Below are positions 10,716 to 21,420 of a DNA stretch of 64,000 nt, one piece after another; position 1 is the first letter of the stretch; the number at the start of each line of letters is the position of its first letter. Source of the stretch: Chlorocebus sabaeus (lineage: Eukaryota; Chordata; Mammalia; Primates; Cercopithecidae); assembly GCF_047675955.1 (NCBI RefSeq), contig NC_132927.1:63841702-63905701 (forward strand). The letters run 5' to 3'. The position numbers were made by a program, and so were the translations under genes. A model generated the notes under the pieces. It worked only from the letters and a program-made list of their open reading frames with translations. It had not been told where the DNA came from and did no database searches.

Positions 10716-12097
10716 CTTAGATGTGGAAGTCCTTAGCAGTAGCCAAAAGAAATAGAATGATAATCTGGGGTGAAGAACAGTTTTAAATTTCTGTTTCAGT
10801 ATCCAGTTCTCAAGACATATTTCCTGATCCAACACAGCTGAAAAGTGCTCACGTGTTTATGGGTAAAAATATGTATTCTCTTAATGCACAACATCGGGAG
10901 AGAAAGGAATTTGTTCCCTTTCTTGCTTACCCATGAATTCTGCAGAACATCACACAACAGGGCATTTGGAAACAGACAAAACTTGTATTCACAGACACCT
11001 CCCCCATCTGTTACTCATTGTTTACATCCATTTGGGGTGTTAGAAATATTTGCTGGAAATTCTGTCAATGTTGCTTTCTCTAAATTTGCAAAAATTCCGA
11101 TCCCACGTAGAGAAGTCTGATAGAGTGACTGCAAAGATCTTTATCTATGTTAGGAACTTGACAGCTGAAATAACAGAATGTAAATCCAAATTCTTCTAGC
11201 ATGAAACTCATGACACTTTTAAGTCCTCATTTCTCCCCTTCTGCTTAAACTGAGCTCTACTAGGAAAAGCCCCTGGGGAACACCGGTTCCTGACTTACTT
11301 GGCTTAGTTTGAAAACTGCCAGATGCCACCCAGGATACTGCATTAGGATCCTCCCATAAAACTTCGCTTTGTGCTGACTCAATTTCAAATGAGCCATGAA
11401 GTATTACATTCTTGAGAAGTGGAAGAACTTTCACTGGCTTTTCAGCAGCACATCAGCTGAAGTCATAGAAGAAACAGCAAAATAGGTCACAATGGATTCA
11501 GGGCTGTGTTTATAACCTGGAAAACAACTGTCACCTTGTGTTCGGGGAATTGTTCCAGAATACGAAAACTGAATGTAAAGGTATTGAACTGTGAGAGGTT
11601 GTCATAGGAATACGCAAGTGATTTTCTGACCAGGGCACAAAGAGGCTGTGACCAATTAAGACAGCCCTGTTGCCTCACCACCAACAGAGTTGTTTAATTG
11701 ATGACTGGATGTTCAATTGTGAGTTGGCCAAAAATGGGTCTCTTGCTTGCTGTTTGTTTGCATCTTTCCAGCACTGGGTGTTTGGTGTGTGTTTTAATAT
11801 CTAAATTTAAAGATGCGCATGGCACTTAACTCACAGTGGAAAATGCTTTCCAGCTGGTCCTAGCCGTCAAATGCAAATATGAAAATTCAGCTTGGCACAC
11901 TTCTGACATTATAATTGGCATGTATAGAAAATGAATTCCTACATAAAGTTATCATTTGTAGCTCCAACAGAAGCTGATAAAATACTTAATAGACTTTTAA
12001 TAGAGCTTCTGAGACCCAGATCATGAAAAACTAAGCATGCCATGCCATTCATTCTCTAACTTTCCATTGGCTTTCCATTGGCAGTGTGAAGCTTTCC
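10716..12097. other. Repeat-poor block
   Basis: No repeat family is evident over about 1.4 kb. The longest open frame (91 codons, 10845-11120) resembles no known protein. An octamer motif ATGCAAAT lies at 11871-11878. The part from 11700 to 12070 has balanced composition and could be conserved non-coding DNA. Confidence 0.5.

Positions 12098-12126
<29 letters not shown>
12098..12126 (+). repeat. Poly(A) run, 29 nt
   Basis: A pure A run after GAAGCTTTCC with no recognisable SINE or LINE body before it. It may be a homopolymer expansion or the tail of an unrecognised retrocopy. Confidence 0.9.
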
Positions 12127-12128
<2 letters not shown>

Positions 12129-12311
12129 TTCACAGAGGTTTTTCTGTGGCGTTCACTTATAGATTGGATGAAAGGCTCGTGCAGCTGACAGGTTTTGTTA
12201 ATAACTGTCCTTAGTAGAGAGGCAGGGTCACCAGATAGAAACAGCTAGAGGGAATCTTGCAAAAGTAGGCAAGATGCTAAAAAGTGGGCTGGTATAGAAA
12301 GCTCTTTAATG

Positions 12312-12313
<2 letters not shown>

Positions 12314-12359
<46 letters not shown>
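12314..12359 (+). repeat. Poly(A) run, 46 nt
   Basis: A pure 46-nt A run after CTCTTTAATGGC. It is one of the longest homopolymers in the window, with no recognised retroelement upstream. Confidence 0.92.
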
Positions 12360-12361
<2 letters not shown>

Positions 12362-12571
12362 TGTCTAAGGAGCAAGGCAAATTTTAATTAAACCTGGGCT
12401 TTAGAATTAGGAAATAAGAAAATGAAAGGAAAAAAACTGTCTTTACTGAATAATTGCTCTCATTGCAATATTCTTTTTTCTCAAAATAACTAAATTACTG
12501 CTTCATTTCTTTAAAAATTTTATCGCTTGAAATATGAATTATATAATCTCAACACTACCTTCTATGTCTCC

Positions 12572-13441
12572 AGTCGGTAGAATAATGTCCCTCATCTCCA
12601 AAGATGTCCATGTCCTATCTCCTAATCACAAGAACCTGTGAATATGTTGCTTTACATGGCAAAGGGACTTTAAGGACGTTATTAGAGGTAAATATTTTGA
12701 GACGGAAAGATTATCCTGGATTATTTGGGTGGGCCCAGTATAATCATAGGAGACTTTAAAAGCAGTGAATCTTTCCCAGCTGAAGAGAGGTGCTAAGATG
12801 AGAATAACCAGAGAAATGCTATTGCAGGCTTTGAAGATTGTTTTAGTTTGCTAGGGCTGCCATGACAATATATCTGTCTTAAACAACAGAGATTTATTTT
12901 TTCACAGCTCTAGAGGCTAGATGTCCAAGATCAAGACGTTGGTGGATTTGATTTCTCCTGAGGCCTCTCTCCTTGGCCTGCAGATGGCCGCCTTCTTGCT
13001 TTGTCTTCACATGGCCTTTTCTCTGGGTACATGCATCCCTATAAGGACACCAGTCACATTGGTTTAAGACCCCACCATTAACAGCCTCATTAACTACCTT
13101 CTTAAAGACTTTATCTCCAAATATGGTTTTATTTTTAGGTACTGAGAGTAGTGACTTCAACATGAATTTTGGGGAACATGTTCAGCAGATAACATAGATG
13201 AAAGAAGAGTGTCATGAGCCAAGGAATGTAGGTGGCCTGAAGAAGCTGGAAAAGGCAAGGAAATGGATGTTTCCCAAGAGCCTCCAGAAGAGAAAGCAGT
13301 CCTGCTGATGCCTTAGTTTTAAGCCAGTGAAAACTATGTCTAACTTCTAATCTACAGAACTGTTAGGAAATCAATTTATGTTGTTTTAAGCCACTAAATT
13401 TGTGATTTTTTTGTCATGTTAGTAACAGAAAGCTAATGGAA
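12572..13441 (+). mobile_element. MLT1-type LTR, interrupted
   Basis: Left half has GAATAATGTCCCTCATCTCC, GTTGCTTTACATGGCAAAGG and ATTATCCTGGATTATTTGGG. The right half resumes at 13200 with CATGAGCCAAGGAATGTAGG, AGTCCTGCTGATGCC and TTGTTTTAAGCCACTAAATT. Together they form one MLT1 LTR split by the minus-strand LTR at 12839-13194. Confidence 0.88.
12839..13194 (-). mobile_element. MLT1-type LTR nested in an older MLT1
   Basis: In + reading it opens TGTTTTAGTTTGCTAGGGCT and carries GGCCTCTCTCCTTGGCCTGC and GACACCAGTCACATTGG, an MLT1 LTR read backwards. The flanks AAGAT (12834-12838) and TAGAT (13195-13199) fit a one-mismatch 5-bp target duplication. Confidence 0.88.
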
Positions 13442-13544
13442 TGTCAAAACTTAACGACCAAACAAATACATCTTGAGACCTACTCTGTATCCATCTATTA
13501 TTATGGGCAGTAATCTACCTCAAAAGGCTAGTGTCCATTTCTAC

Positions 13545-13960
13545 TTGTTCCGTAAAAAGCACTCCAAAACACAGTGGCTGAAAATATCACTCATTTATTT
13601 TGGGTCAAATGTCTTAGTGAGCTGGGATTAGACTGCTCAAAGCCAGGTAGTTTTGGGGGCTGGTGAGGCTCTACTTCTCCTTACAGGTCTGTGAGTTAGC
13701 TGAGGTGTCTTTGCTCCACACATATCATTAATCTAGGACCAGCTAGCTGCCAGATGTGTTCTTATCATAATGACAGAGACTCAAGAGAGCAAGCCTATAT
13801 ACCTCTTAAAGTCAAATCTTAGACTGAAGTACTGTCACTTCCAACCACATGCCTTTGGCCAAATATTGTCACATAGCCAAGTCCAAAATCAAATGGCAGA
13901 GAAATACACTCTGCTCATAATGACACCCATAAGAACATGTCAAGAACATGGACGCAGAGA
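13545..13960 (-). repeat. Old LTR-like repeat
   Basis: Has ACAGTGGCTGAAAATATCAC, TCTGTGAGTTAGCTGAGG and GTCACATAGCCAAGTCCAAA, in the same order as the repeat at 9845-10715. Diverged, family not fixed. Confidence 0.4.
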
Positions 13961-14115
13961 GAGGTGAGGATCTGGAGTCATAATGCATTCTACCCAGGGA
14001 TGCTGGTCCAGTTGCAGAGATAACTAATGAATATGAGACAACAAATAAGACTTTGTATAATAGAGGGTGAAAGTCTTGATATACTAGAAGGTATAAACTA
14101 AAAAAGTATTATCAT

Positions 14116-14616
14116 ATTGTGAATAGTGCCACAATAAACATACATGTGCATGTGTCTTTATAGCAGCATGACTTATAATCCTTTGGGTATATACCCAGTA
14201 ATAGGATGGCTGGGTCAAATTGTATTTCTAGTTCTAGATTCTTGAGGAATCGCCACACTGTCTTCTACAGTGTTTGAACTAGTTTACAGTCCCATCATCA
14301 GTGTAAAAGTGTTCCTATTTCTCCACATCCTCTCCAGCACCTGTTGTTTCCTGACTTTTTAATGAATGCCATTCTAACTGGTGTGAGATGGTATCTCATT
14401 GTGGTTTTGATTTGCATTTCTCTGATGGCGAGTGATGATGAGCATTTTTTCATGTGTCTGTTGGCTGAATAAATGTCTTCTTTTGAGAAGTGTCCGTTCG
14501 TATCCTTCACCCACTTTTTGATGGGGTTGTTTTTTTCTTGTAAATTTGTTTGAGTTCTTTGTAGGTTCTGGATATTAGCCCTTTGTCAGATGAGTAGATT
14601 GCAAAAATTTTCTCCC
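14116..14616 (-). mobile_element. Older L1, inverted 5' segment
   Basis: Antisense L1 ORF2 3' region. It reads back from ATTGTGAATAGTGCC through GGGTATATACCCAGTAATAG to CAAAAATTTTCTCCC. The next bases (14617 on) continue the same L1 in the + direction exactly where the inverted part leaves off, so this is a 5' inversion of the kind produced by twin priming. Confidence 0.88.
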
Positions 14617-14683
14617 TAAAAGACTTGCAACCAACCCAAATGTCCATCAACGACAGATTGGATTAAGAAAACTTGGCACGGCC
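14617..14683 (+). mobile_element. Older L1, forward segment, part 1
   Basis: AAGACTTGCAACCAACCCAA and TGTCCATCAACGACAGATTG are L1 3' ORF2 text in + orientation. It is cut at AAGAAAACTTGGCACGGCC (14665-14683), the left target duplication of the younger L1. The element resumes at 19147. Confidence 0.88.
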
Positions 14684-14772
14684 CATTGCAAAAACATGCC
14701 AAAATGTAAAGACCATCAAGGCTAGGAAGAAACTGCATCAACTAACGAGCAAAATAACCAGTTAATATCATA

Positions 14773-17700
14773 ATGGCAGGATCAAGTTCACACATAACAA
14801 TCTTAACCTTAAATGTAAATGGACTAAATGCTCCAATTAAAAGACACAGACTGGCAAACTGGATAAAGAGTCAAGACCCATCAGTCTGCTGTATTCAGGA
14901 GACCCATCTCACACGCAGAGACATACATAGGCTCAAAATAAAGGGATGGAGGAAGATTTACCAAGCAAATGGAGAACACAAAAAAGCGGGGGTTGCAATA
15001 CTAGTCTCTGATAAAACAGACTTTAAACCATCAAAGATCAAAAGAGACAAAGAAGGCCATTACATAATGGTAAAGGGATCAATTCAACAGGAAGAGCTAA
15101 CTATCCTAAATATATATGCACCCAATACAGGAGCACCCAGATTCATAAAGCAAGTCCTTAGAGACTTACAAAGAGACTTAGACTCCCATACAATAATAAT
15201 GGGAGACTTCAACACTCCACTGTCAACATTAGACAGATCAACGAGACAGAAAGTTAACAAGGATATCCAGGAATTGAACTCATCTCTGCAGCAAGCAGGC
15301 TTAATAGACATCTATAGAACTCTCCACCCCAAATCAACAGAATATACATTCTTCTCAGCACCACATCGTACTTACTCCAAAATTGACCACGTAATTGGAA
15401 GTAAAGCACTCCTCAGCAAATGTACAAGAACAGAAATTATAACAAACTGTCTCTCAGACCACAGTGCAATCAAATTAGAACTCAGGACTAAGAAACTCAA
15501 TCAAAACCGCTCAACTACATGGAAACTGAACAACCTGCTCCTGAATGACTACTGGGTACATAACGAAATGAAGGCAGAAATAAAGATGTTCTTTGAAACC
15601 AATGAGAACAAAGATACAACATACCAGAATCTCTGGGACACATTTAAAGCAGTGTGTAGAGGGAAATTTATAGCACTAAATGCCCACAAGAGAAAGCAGG
15701 AAAGATCTAAAATTGACACTCTAACATCGCAATTAAAAGAACTAGAGAAGCAAGAGCAAACACATTCGAAAGCTAGCAGAAGGCAAGAAATAACTAAGAT
15801 CAGAGCAGAACTGAAGGAGATAGAGACACAAAAAACCCTCCAAAAAATCAATGAATCCAGGAGTTGGTTTTTTGAAAAGATCAACAAAATTGACAGACCA
15901 CTAGCAAGACTAATAAAGAAGAAAAGAGAGAAGAATCAAATTGACGCAATTAAAAATGATAAAGGGGATATCACCACCAACCCCACAGAAATACAAACTA
16001 CCATCAGAGAATACTATAAACACCTCTACGCAAATAAACTGGAAAATCTAGAAGAAATGGATAATTTCCTGGACACTTACACTCTTCCAAGACTAAACCA
16101 GGAAGAAGTTGAATCCCTGAATAGACCAATAGTAGGCTCTGAAATTGAGGCAATAATTAATAGCCTACCAACCAAAAAAAGTCCAGGACCAGATGGATTC
16201 ACAGCTGAATTCTACCAGAGGTACAAGGAGGAGCTGGTACCATTCCTTCTGAAACTATTCCAATCAATAGAAAAAGAGGGAATCCTCCCTAACTCATTTT
16301 ATGAGGCCAACATCATCCTGATACCAAAGCCTGGCAGAGACACAACAAAAAAAGAGAATTTTTGACCAATATCCCTGATGAACATCGATGCAAAAATCCT
16401 CAATAAAATACTGGCAAACCGGATTCAGCAGCACATCAAAAAGCTTATCCACCATGATCAAGTGGGCTTCATCCCTGGGATGCAAGGCTGGTTCAACATT
16501 CGCAAATCAATAAACATAATCCAGCATATAAACAGAACCAAAGACAAGAACCACATCATTATCTCAATAGATGCAGAAAAGGCTTTTGACAAAATTCAAC
16601 AGCCCTTCATGCTAAAAACGCTCAATAAATTCGGTATTCATGGAACGTACCTCAAAATCATAAGAGCTATTTATGACAAACCCACAGCCAATATCATACT
16701 GAATGGGCAAAAACTGGAAAAATTCCCTTTGAAAACTGGCACAAGACAGGGATGCCCTCTCTCACCACTCCTATTCAACATAGTGTTGGAAGTTCTGGCT
16801 AGGGCAATCAGGCAAGAGAAAGAAATCAAGGGGATTCAGTTAGGAAAAGAAGAAGTCAAATTGTCCCTGTTTGCAGACGACATGATTGTATATTTAGAAA
16901 ACCCCATTGTCTCAGCCCAAAATCTCCTTAAGCTGATCAGCAACTTCAGCAAAGTCTCAGGATACAAAATTAATGTGCAAAAATCACAAGCATTCTTATA
17001 CACCAGTGACAGTCAAACAGAGAGCCAAATCAGGAATGAACTTCCATTCACAATTGCTTCAAAGAGAATAAAATACCTAGGAATCCAACTTACAAGGGAT
17101 GTAAAGGACCTCTTCAAGGAGAACTACAAACCACTGCTCAGTGAAATCAAAGAGGACACAAACAAATGGAAGAACATACCATGCTCATGGATAGGAAGAA
17201 TCAATATCGTGAAAATGGCCATACTGCCCAAGGTAATTTATAGATTCAATGCCATCCCCATCAAGCTACCAATGAGCTTCTTCACAGAATTGGAAAAAAC
17301 TGCTTTAAAGTTCATATGGAACCAAAAAAGAGCCCGCATCTCCAAGACATTCCTAAGTCAAAAGAACAAAGCTGGAGGCATCACGCTACCTGACTTCAAA
17401 CTATACTACAAGGCTACAGTAACCAAAACAGCATGGTACTGGTACCAAAACAGAGATATAGACCAATGGAACAGAACAGAGTCCTCAGAAATAATACCAC
17501 ACATCTACAGCCATCTGATCTTTGACAAACCTGAGAGAAACAAGAAATGGGGAAAGGATTCCCTATTTAATAAATGGTGCTGGGAAAACTGGCTAGCCAT
17601 AAGTAGAAAGCTGAAACTGGATCCTTTCCTTACTCCTTATACGAAAATTAATTCAAGATGGATTAGAGACTTAAATGTTAGACCTAACACCATAAAAATC

Positions 17701-18600
17701 CTAGAGGAAAACCTAGGTAGTACCATTCAGGACATAGGCATGGGCAAAGACTTCATGTCTAAAACACCAAAAGCAACGGCAGCAAAAGCCAAAATTGACA
17801 AATGGGATCTCATCAAACTAAAGAGCTTCTGCACAGCAAAAGAAACTACCATCAGAGTGAGCAGGCAACCTACAGAATGGGAGAAAATTTTTGCAATCTA
17901 CTCATCTGACAAAGGGCTAATATCCAGAACCAACAAAGAACTCAAACAAATTTACAAGAAAAAAACAAACAACCCCATCCAAAAGTGGGCAAAGGATATG
18001 AACAGACATTTCTCAAAAGAAGACATTCATACAGCCAACAGACACATGAAAAAATGCTCATCATCACTGGCCATCAGAGAAATGCAAATCAAAACCACAA
18101 TGAGATACCATCTCACACCAGTTAGAATGGCGATCATTAAAAACTCAGGAAACAACAGGTGCTGGAGAGGATGTGGAGAAATAGGAACACTTTTACACTG
18201 TTGGTGGGATTGTAAACTAGTTCAACCATTATGGAAAACAGTATGGCGATTCCTCAAGGATCTAGAACTAGATGTACCATATGACCCAGCCATCCCATTA
18301 CTGGGTATATACCCAAAGGACTATAAATTATGCTGCTATAAGGACACATGCACACGTATGTTTATTGCAGCACTATTCACAATAGCAAAGACTTGGAATC
18401 AACCCAAATGTCCATCAGTGACAGATTGGATTAAGAAAATGTGGCACATATACACCATGGAATACTATGCAGCCATAAAAAAGGATGAGTTTGTGTCCTT
18501 TGTAGGGACATGGATGCAGCTGGAAACCATCATTCTTAGCAAACTATCACAAGAACAGAAAACCAAACACCGCATGTTCTCACTCGTAGGTGGGAACTGA
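14773..18600 (+). pseudogene. L1 ORF2 (endonuclease-reverse transcriptase), one stop
   Basis: This frame would encode the L1 ORF2 protein, which nicks target DNA and copies L1 RNA in place on the chromosome. It keeps one frame from ATG to TGA, 1,275 codons, the length of human ORF2p, broken only by a TGA at 16363-16365 (codon 531), where the family has AGA (Arg). Visible parts: endonuclease residues N14 (LTLNVNG) and E43 (CIQETHL), GDFNTPLS and SDHSAIKLEL; the reverse transcriptase aspartate at 600 (SIDAEKAF) and the FADD pair at 702-703; and the C-terminal Cys-rich CWRGCGEIGTLLHCWWDC. The stop lies between endonuclease and catalytic RT, so no full enzyme is made unless it is read through. 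No promoter remains because the 5' UTR and ORF1 are missing. Frame, motifs and stop are seen; inactivity is inferred. Confidence 0.96.
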
Positions 18601-18836
18601 ACAATGAGATCACTTGGACTCGGGAAGGGGAACATCACACACCGGGGCCTATCATGGGGAGGGGGGAGGGGGGAGGGATTGCATTGGGAGTTATACCTGA
18701 TGTAAATGACGAGTTGATGGGTGCAGCACACCAACATGGCACAAGTATACATATGTAGCAAACCTGTACGTTGTGCACATGTACCCTACAACTTGAAGTT
18801 TAATAATAATAAATAAATTTAAAAAAAAAAAAAAAA
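18601..18836 (+). other. L1 3' UTR with G-rich tract and poly(A)
   Basis: Starts after the ORF2 stop. The purine tract at 18656-18677 has four G runs of 3 to 6 separated by single A, a classic G-quadruplex pattern of primate L1 3' UTRs. Then come GATGGGTGCAGCACACCAAC, ACATGTACCCTACAACTT, AATAATAATAAATAAA and about 18 A. Confidence 0.95.
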
Positions 18837-18851
18837 AAGAAAACTTGGCAC

Positions 18852-19146
18852 GGCCGGGTGCGGTGACTCAAGTCTGTAATCCTAGCACTTTGGGAGGCCG
18901 AGACGGGCGGATCACAAGGTCAGGAGATCGAGACCATCCTGGTTAACACAGTGAAACCCCATCTCTACTAAAAAATACAAAAAACTAGCCGGACGAGGTG
19001 GTAGGCGCCTGTGGTCCCAGCTACTCGGGAGGCTGAGGCAGGAGAATGGCATAAACCTGGGAGGTGGAGCTTGCAGTGAGCTGAGATCCGGCCACTGCAC
19101 TCCAGCCTGGGTGACACAGCGAGACTCCATTTCAAAAAAAAAAGAA
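18852..19146 (+). mobile_element. AluY (Old World monkey type) inside the older L1
   Basis: Starts GGCCGGGTGCGGTGACTCAA and carries CTAGCCGGACGAGGTGG and GAGCTGAGATCCGGCCACTG. Flanks AAGAAAACTTGGCAC (18837-18851) and AAGAAAATGTGACAC (19147-19161) are its target duplication with three mismatches. The left flank was later duplicated again by the young L1. Confidence 0.95.
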
Positions 19147-19532
19147 AAGAAAATGTGACACATATACACCATGGAATACTATGCAGCCATAAAAAAGGAT
19201 GAGTTCATGTCCTTTGTAGGGGCATGGATGTAGCTGGAAACCATCATTCTCAGCAAACTATCACAAGAACAGAAAACCAAACACCGCATGTTCTTACTCA
19301 TAGGTGGGAATTGAACAATGAGAACACTTGGACACAGGAAGGGGAGCATCATACACCGGGACCTGTCGTGGGGTGGGGGACGCGGGGAGGGATAGCATTA
19401 GGAGATATACCTAATGTAAATGACGAGTTAATGGGTGCAGTACACCAACATGGACATGTATACATATGTAACAAACCTGCATGTTGTGCACATGTACCCT
19501 AGAACTTAAAGTATAATAATAATAAAAAAAAA
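19147..19532 (+). mobile_element. Older L1, forward segment, part 2 (3' end)
   Basis: Resumes with ATGTGACACATATACACCAT, passes ORF2's last codons (TACTATGCAGCCATAAAAAA) and the 3' UTR with GTCGTGGGGTGGGGGACGCG, and ends in AATAATAAT plus a short A tail. More diverged from the young L1s than they are from each other. Confidence 0.93.
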
Positions 19533-19800
19533 TTGCCTGACTTGATGTTTAGCTATTAACCAGCAAATCAGTAGTTACATAAAAGACCCTTCCTACTTAC
19601 TAAGCTCTGCGTTTCAGAGATAACAGAGAGGGACGACACAGTGGTAGCACCACCCTACCCCCAACGCAGAGCAACAACTCAATGGAAACAGAGGGAAAGC
19701 AAGTCTAGCGGTGCTGCATACAATAGCTAACTCCTGCGTAAAACAGATTCCTTATTGCATTGTTGGGGTGATATTAAGTATCATATCACTTTTTCATATT

Positions 19801-20263
19801 AGGAGGAAAAAGTGAGATGATTCCAAAGTGGGAACACTGGGGATGTGAAAGTTGTCAGTATCCAAATGGAGTCACTAAGGCCAAGAAAACTCTGACAAAT
19901 AGATCCAAGGAAGGCCATGAAGAGAGGATTCTCATGCTTGTATGCCTGACCATGAAAGACTGCAGAAACCGTAACTTTGTACCAAGACTGTCACAGCCTT
20001 ATACAACAAATGCTTCTATAAAGACATCTGCCCAGCAACTGCCTCTCCAGCCTTGGACGGGTGTCACCCTTGCTATTGATCTTTTAGCCAGGGATAAGTA
20101 TTTCAAAACAGTTACGTAATCCCCTTCACTTTTTCCTTTAAAAATCTTTCTCTTCCTTTACCTCCCTGAATATGCACATGGTTTACGTATGGAACATGTA
20201 TTCACATTGCAATGCTGTGTTCCCAAATAAACATCTTTTCTTTAAAAAAAAAAAAAAAAAAAA
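19801..20263 (+). mobile_element. Retrocopied LTR-terminated transcript (candidate)
   Basis: The 3' half is homologous to the LTR at 55830-56290: CCCAGCAACTGCCTCTCCAG, TATTTCAAAACAGTTACGTA and CCCAAATAAACATCTTTTC. It has AATAAA at 20226-20231 and, 12 bases on, a 20-nt A tail (20244-20263). The other copy continues past this point into U5-like sequence, so this one ends at the poly(A) site. TTTTCATATT (19791-19800) and TCTTCATATT (20264-20273) flank it as a possible 9/10 target duplication. A 100-codon open frame (19817-20119) resembles no known protein. The homology is seen; the retrocopy origin is inferred. Confidence 0.6.
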
Positions 20264-20540
20264 TCTTCATATTGCCTGTTCTTTTGCTTCTATCTAAAAT
20301 ATATCTGCTCTGTCTTGCACATATATGAAAAACATTTCACCATGTTCACATTTAAAAATGAGAAATATAACAAGGACTTTAGTGGGTCTTAAATTGAAAT
20401 TGAATTTATTACTTGTTTTCATAAGAGATCCCAAGTGTTCCTAAAACCAACAAATAATCATCATATAAAATATCTGAAGTTTTCTTTGAATGGAAGAAAA
20501 TAAGCTTGGAAAATTCTGACTCAAAATATTAAATTACTTT

Positions 20541-21050
20541 CTGTAGGACATTGCAAAGTGGCCAGAAATTATCCCACCCTTATTTGCATGCTGCTTTGCA
20601 ATAGGACTTTGCAGCTCCTCCAATCAGAAAAATTGAGCCTTTTTTTCCACCTCTAAAATCTGGGTATGGCCATGTGATTTGCCTTAGCCCTGGGACATCA
20701 GCAAATGTAAAGCAATTAGAAGCTGTAAAAGCTCTTGAACATTGGGCCTGTTTCTTTCTTGCTGTGGGGCCCCTTCTACAACTAGGTGAACAAGCATGGG
20801 CTGTCTTCCTTGAGGTGGCTGGAAAACCATGTAGAGAGAATTCTTGGCCATGCCAGATGTCCAATTGTTCCATCTGAGGGTGCAGACATACAAGTGAGGT
20901 CATCCAAGACTACTGAGCCCCAACCAAGCTTTTCCAAACCAGAAGAACCAATAAGCAACCCATGGAAGCATGAAAAATAATAAATGTTTGTCCCATTAAG
21001 CCACTAAATGTTGGGATAGTTTGTTACTCATAAACTGCTTACTGATCAAC
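20541..21050 (+). mobile_element. MaLR/ERVL-like LTR
   Basis: Contains GGTATGGCCATGTGATTTGC, CTTGAGGTGGCTGGAAAACC and the ending AATAATAAATGTTTG, CCATTAAGCCACTAAATGTT, ATAGTTTGTTACTCA. The 3' end has the polyadenylation layout of MLT1-like LTRs. Subfamily not fixed. Confidence 0.6.
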
Positions 21051-21214
21051 CTCCCTGGCAAGTGAGGTCTTGTTGCTGACAAGTGTAAAAAGACCTGAAA
21101 TTCCAACCCAAAACATTTCAGTCCCAACCTGGGGGACTGAGAGCTCTTAAAAGATGGCAGAATTCATGTGCACAGCTCTGTAATACACATGTACACCATG
21201 CATTGTCTATAACA

Positions 21215-21420
21215 ATATTGATAATGGCAATACTAATCATACGTATCACATTCTTGTTATGTGTCTAGAAGTGTGTTAATGATGTGCCTGGATTATTTCT
21301 TCTAACCCTAAGCACAAACCTAGGTGGTGGGTCTTATTACCTGTTTTACAGATGAGGAAATTCTCAGACATAGAAACTTGTCTTGTGTTACCCAGCCAGC
21401 CACCTGACACTTGAGAAAAC
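21215..21420 (-). mobile_element. MIR SINE, antisense
   Basis: TAGGTGGTGGGTCTTATTAC followed by CTGTTTTACAGATGAGGAAA is the antisense MIR core; a worn AACTTGTCTTGTGTTACCCA follows. Confidence 0.8.

Larger units (their letters stand above)
14684..18836 (+). mobile_element. Young L1, 5'-truncated just before the ORF1 stop
   Basis: The element starts in the last codons of ORF1 (ORF1 stop TAA at 14707-14709). A 63-bp spacer follows, then all of ORF2 (14773-18600), a 3' UTR with a G-rich tract at 18656-18677, an AATAAA-containing end and a poly(A) tail. A perfect 19-bp direct repeat (AAGAAAACTTGGCACGGCC) at 14665-14683 and 18837-18855 is its target-site duplication, preceded by TT as L1 endonuclease prefers. 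The last four duplicated bases are also the first four of the neighbouring Alu. Confidence 0.97.

Noticed and set aside
15084..15887. Minus-strand frames opposite L1 ORF2 (75 and 112 codons)
   Set aside because: They are mirror frames of the A-rich ORF2 coding strand.
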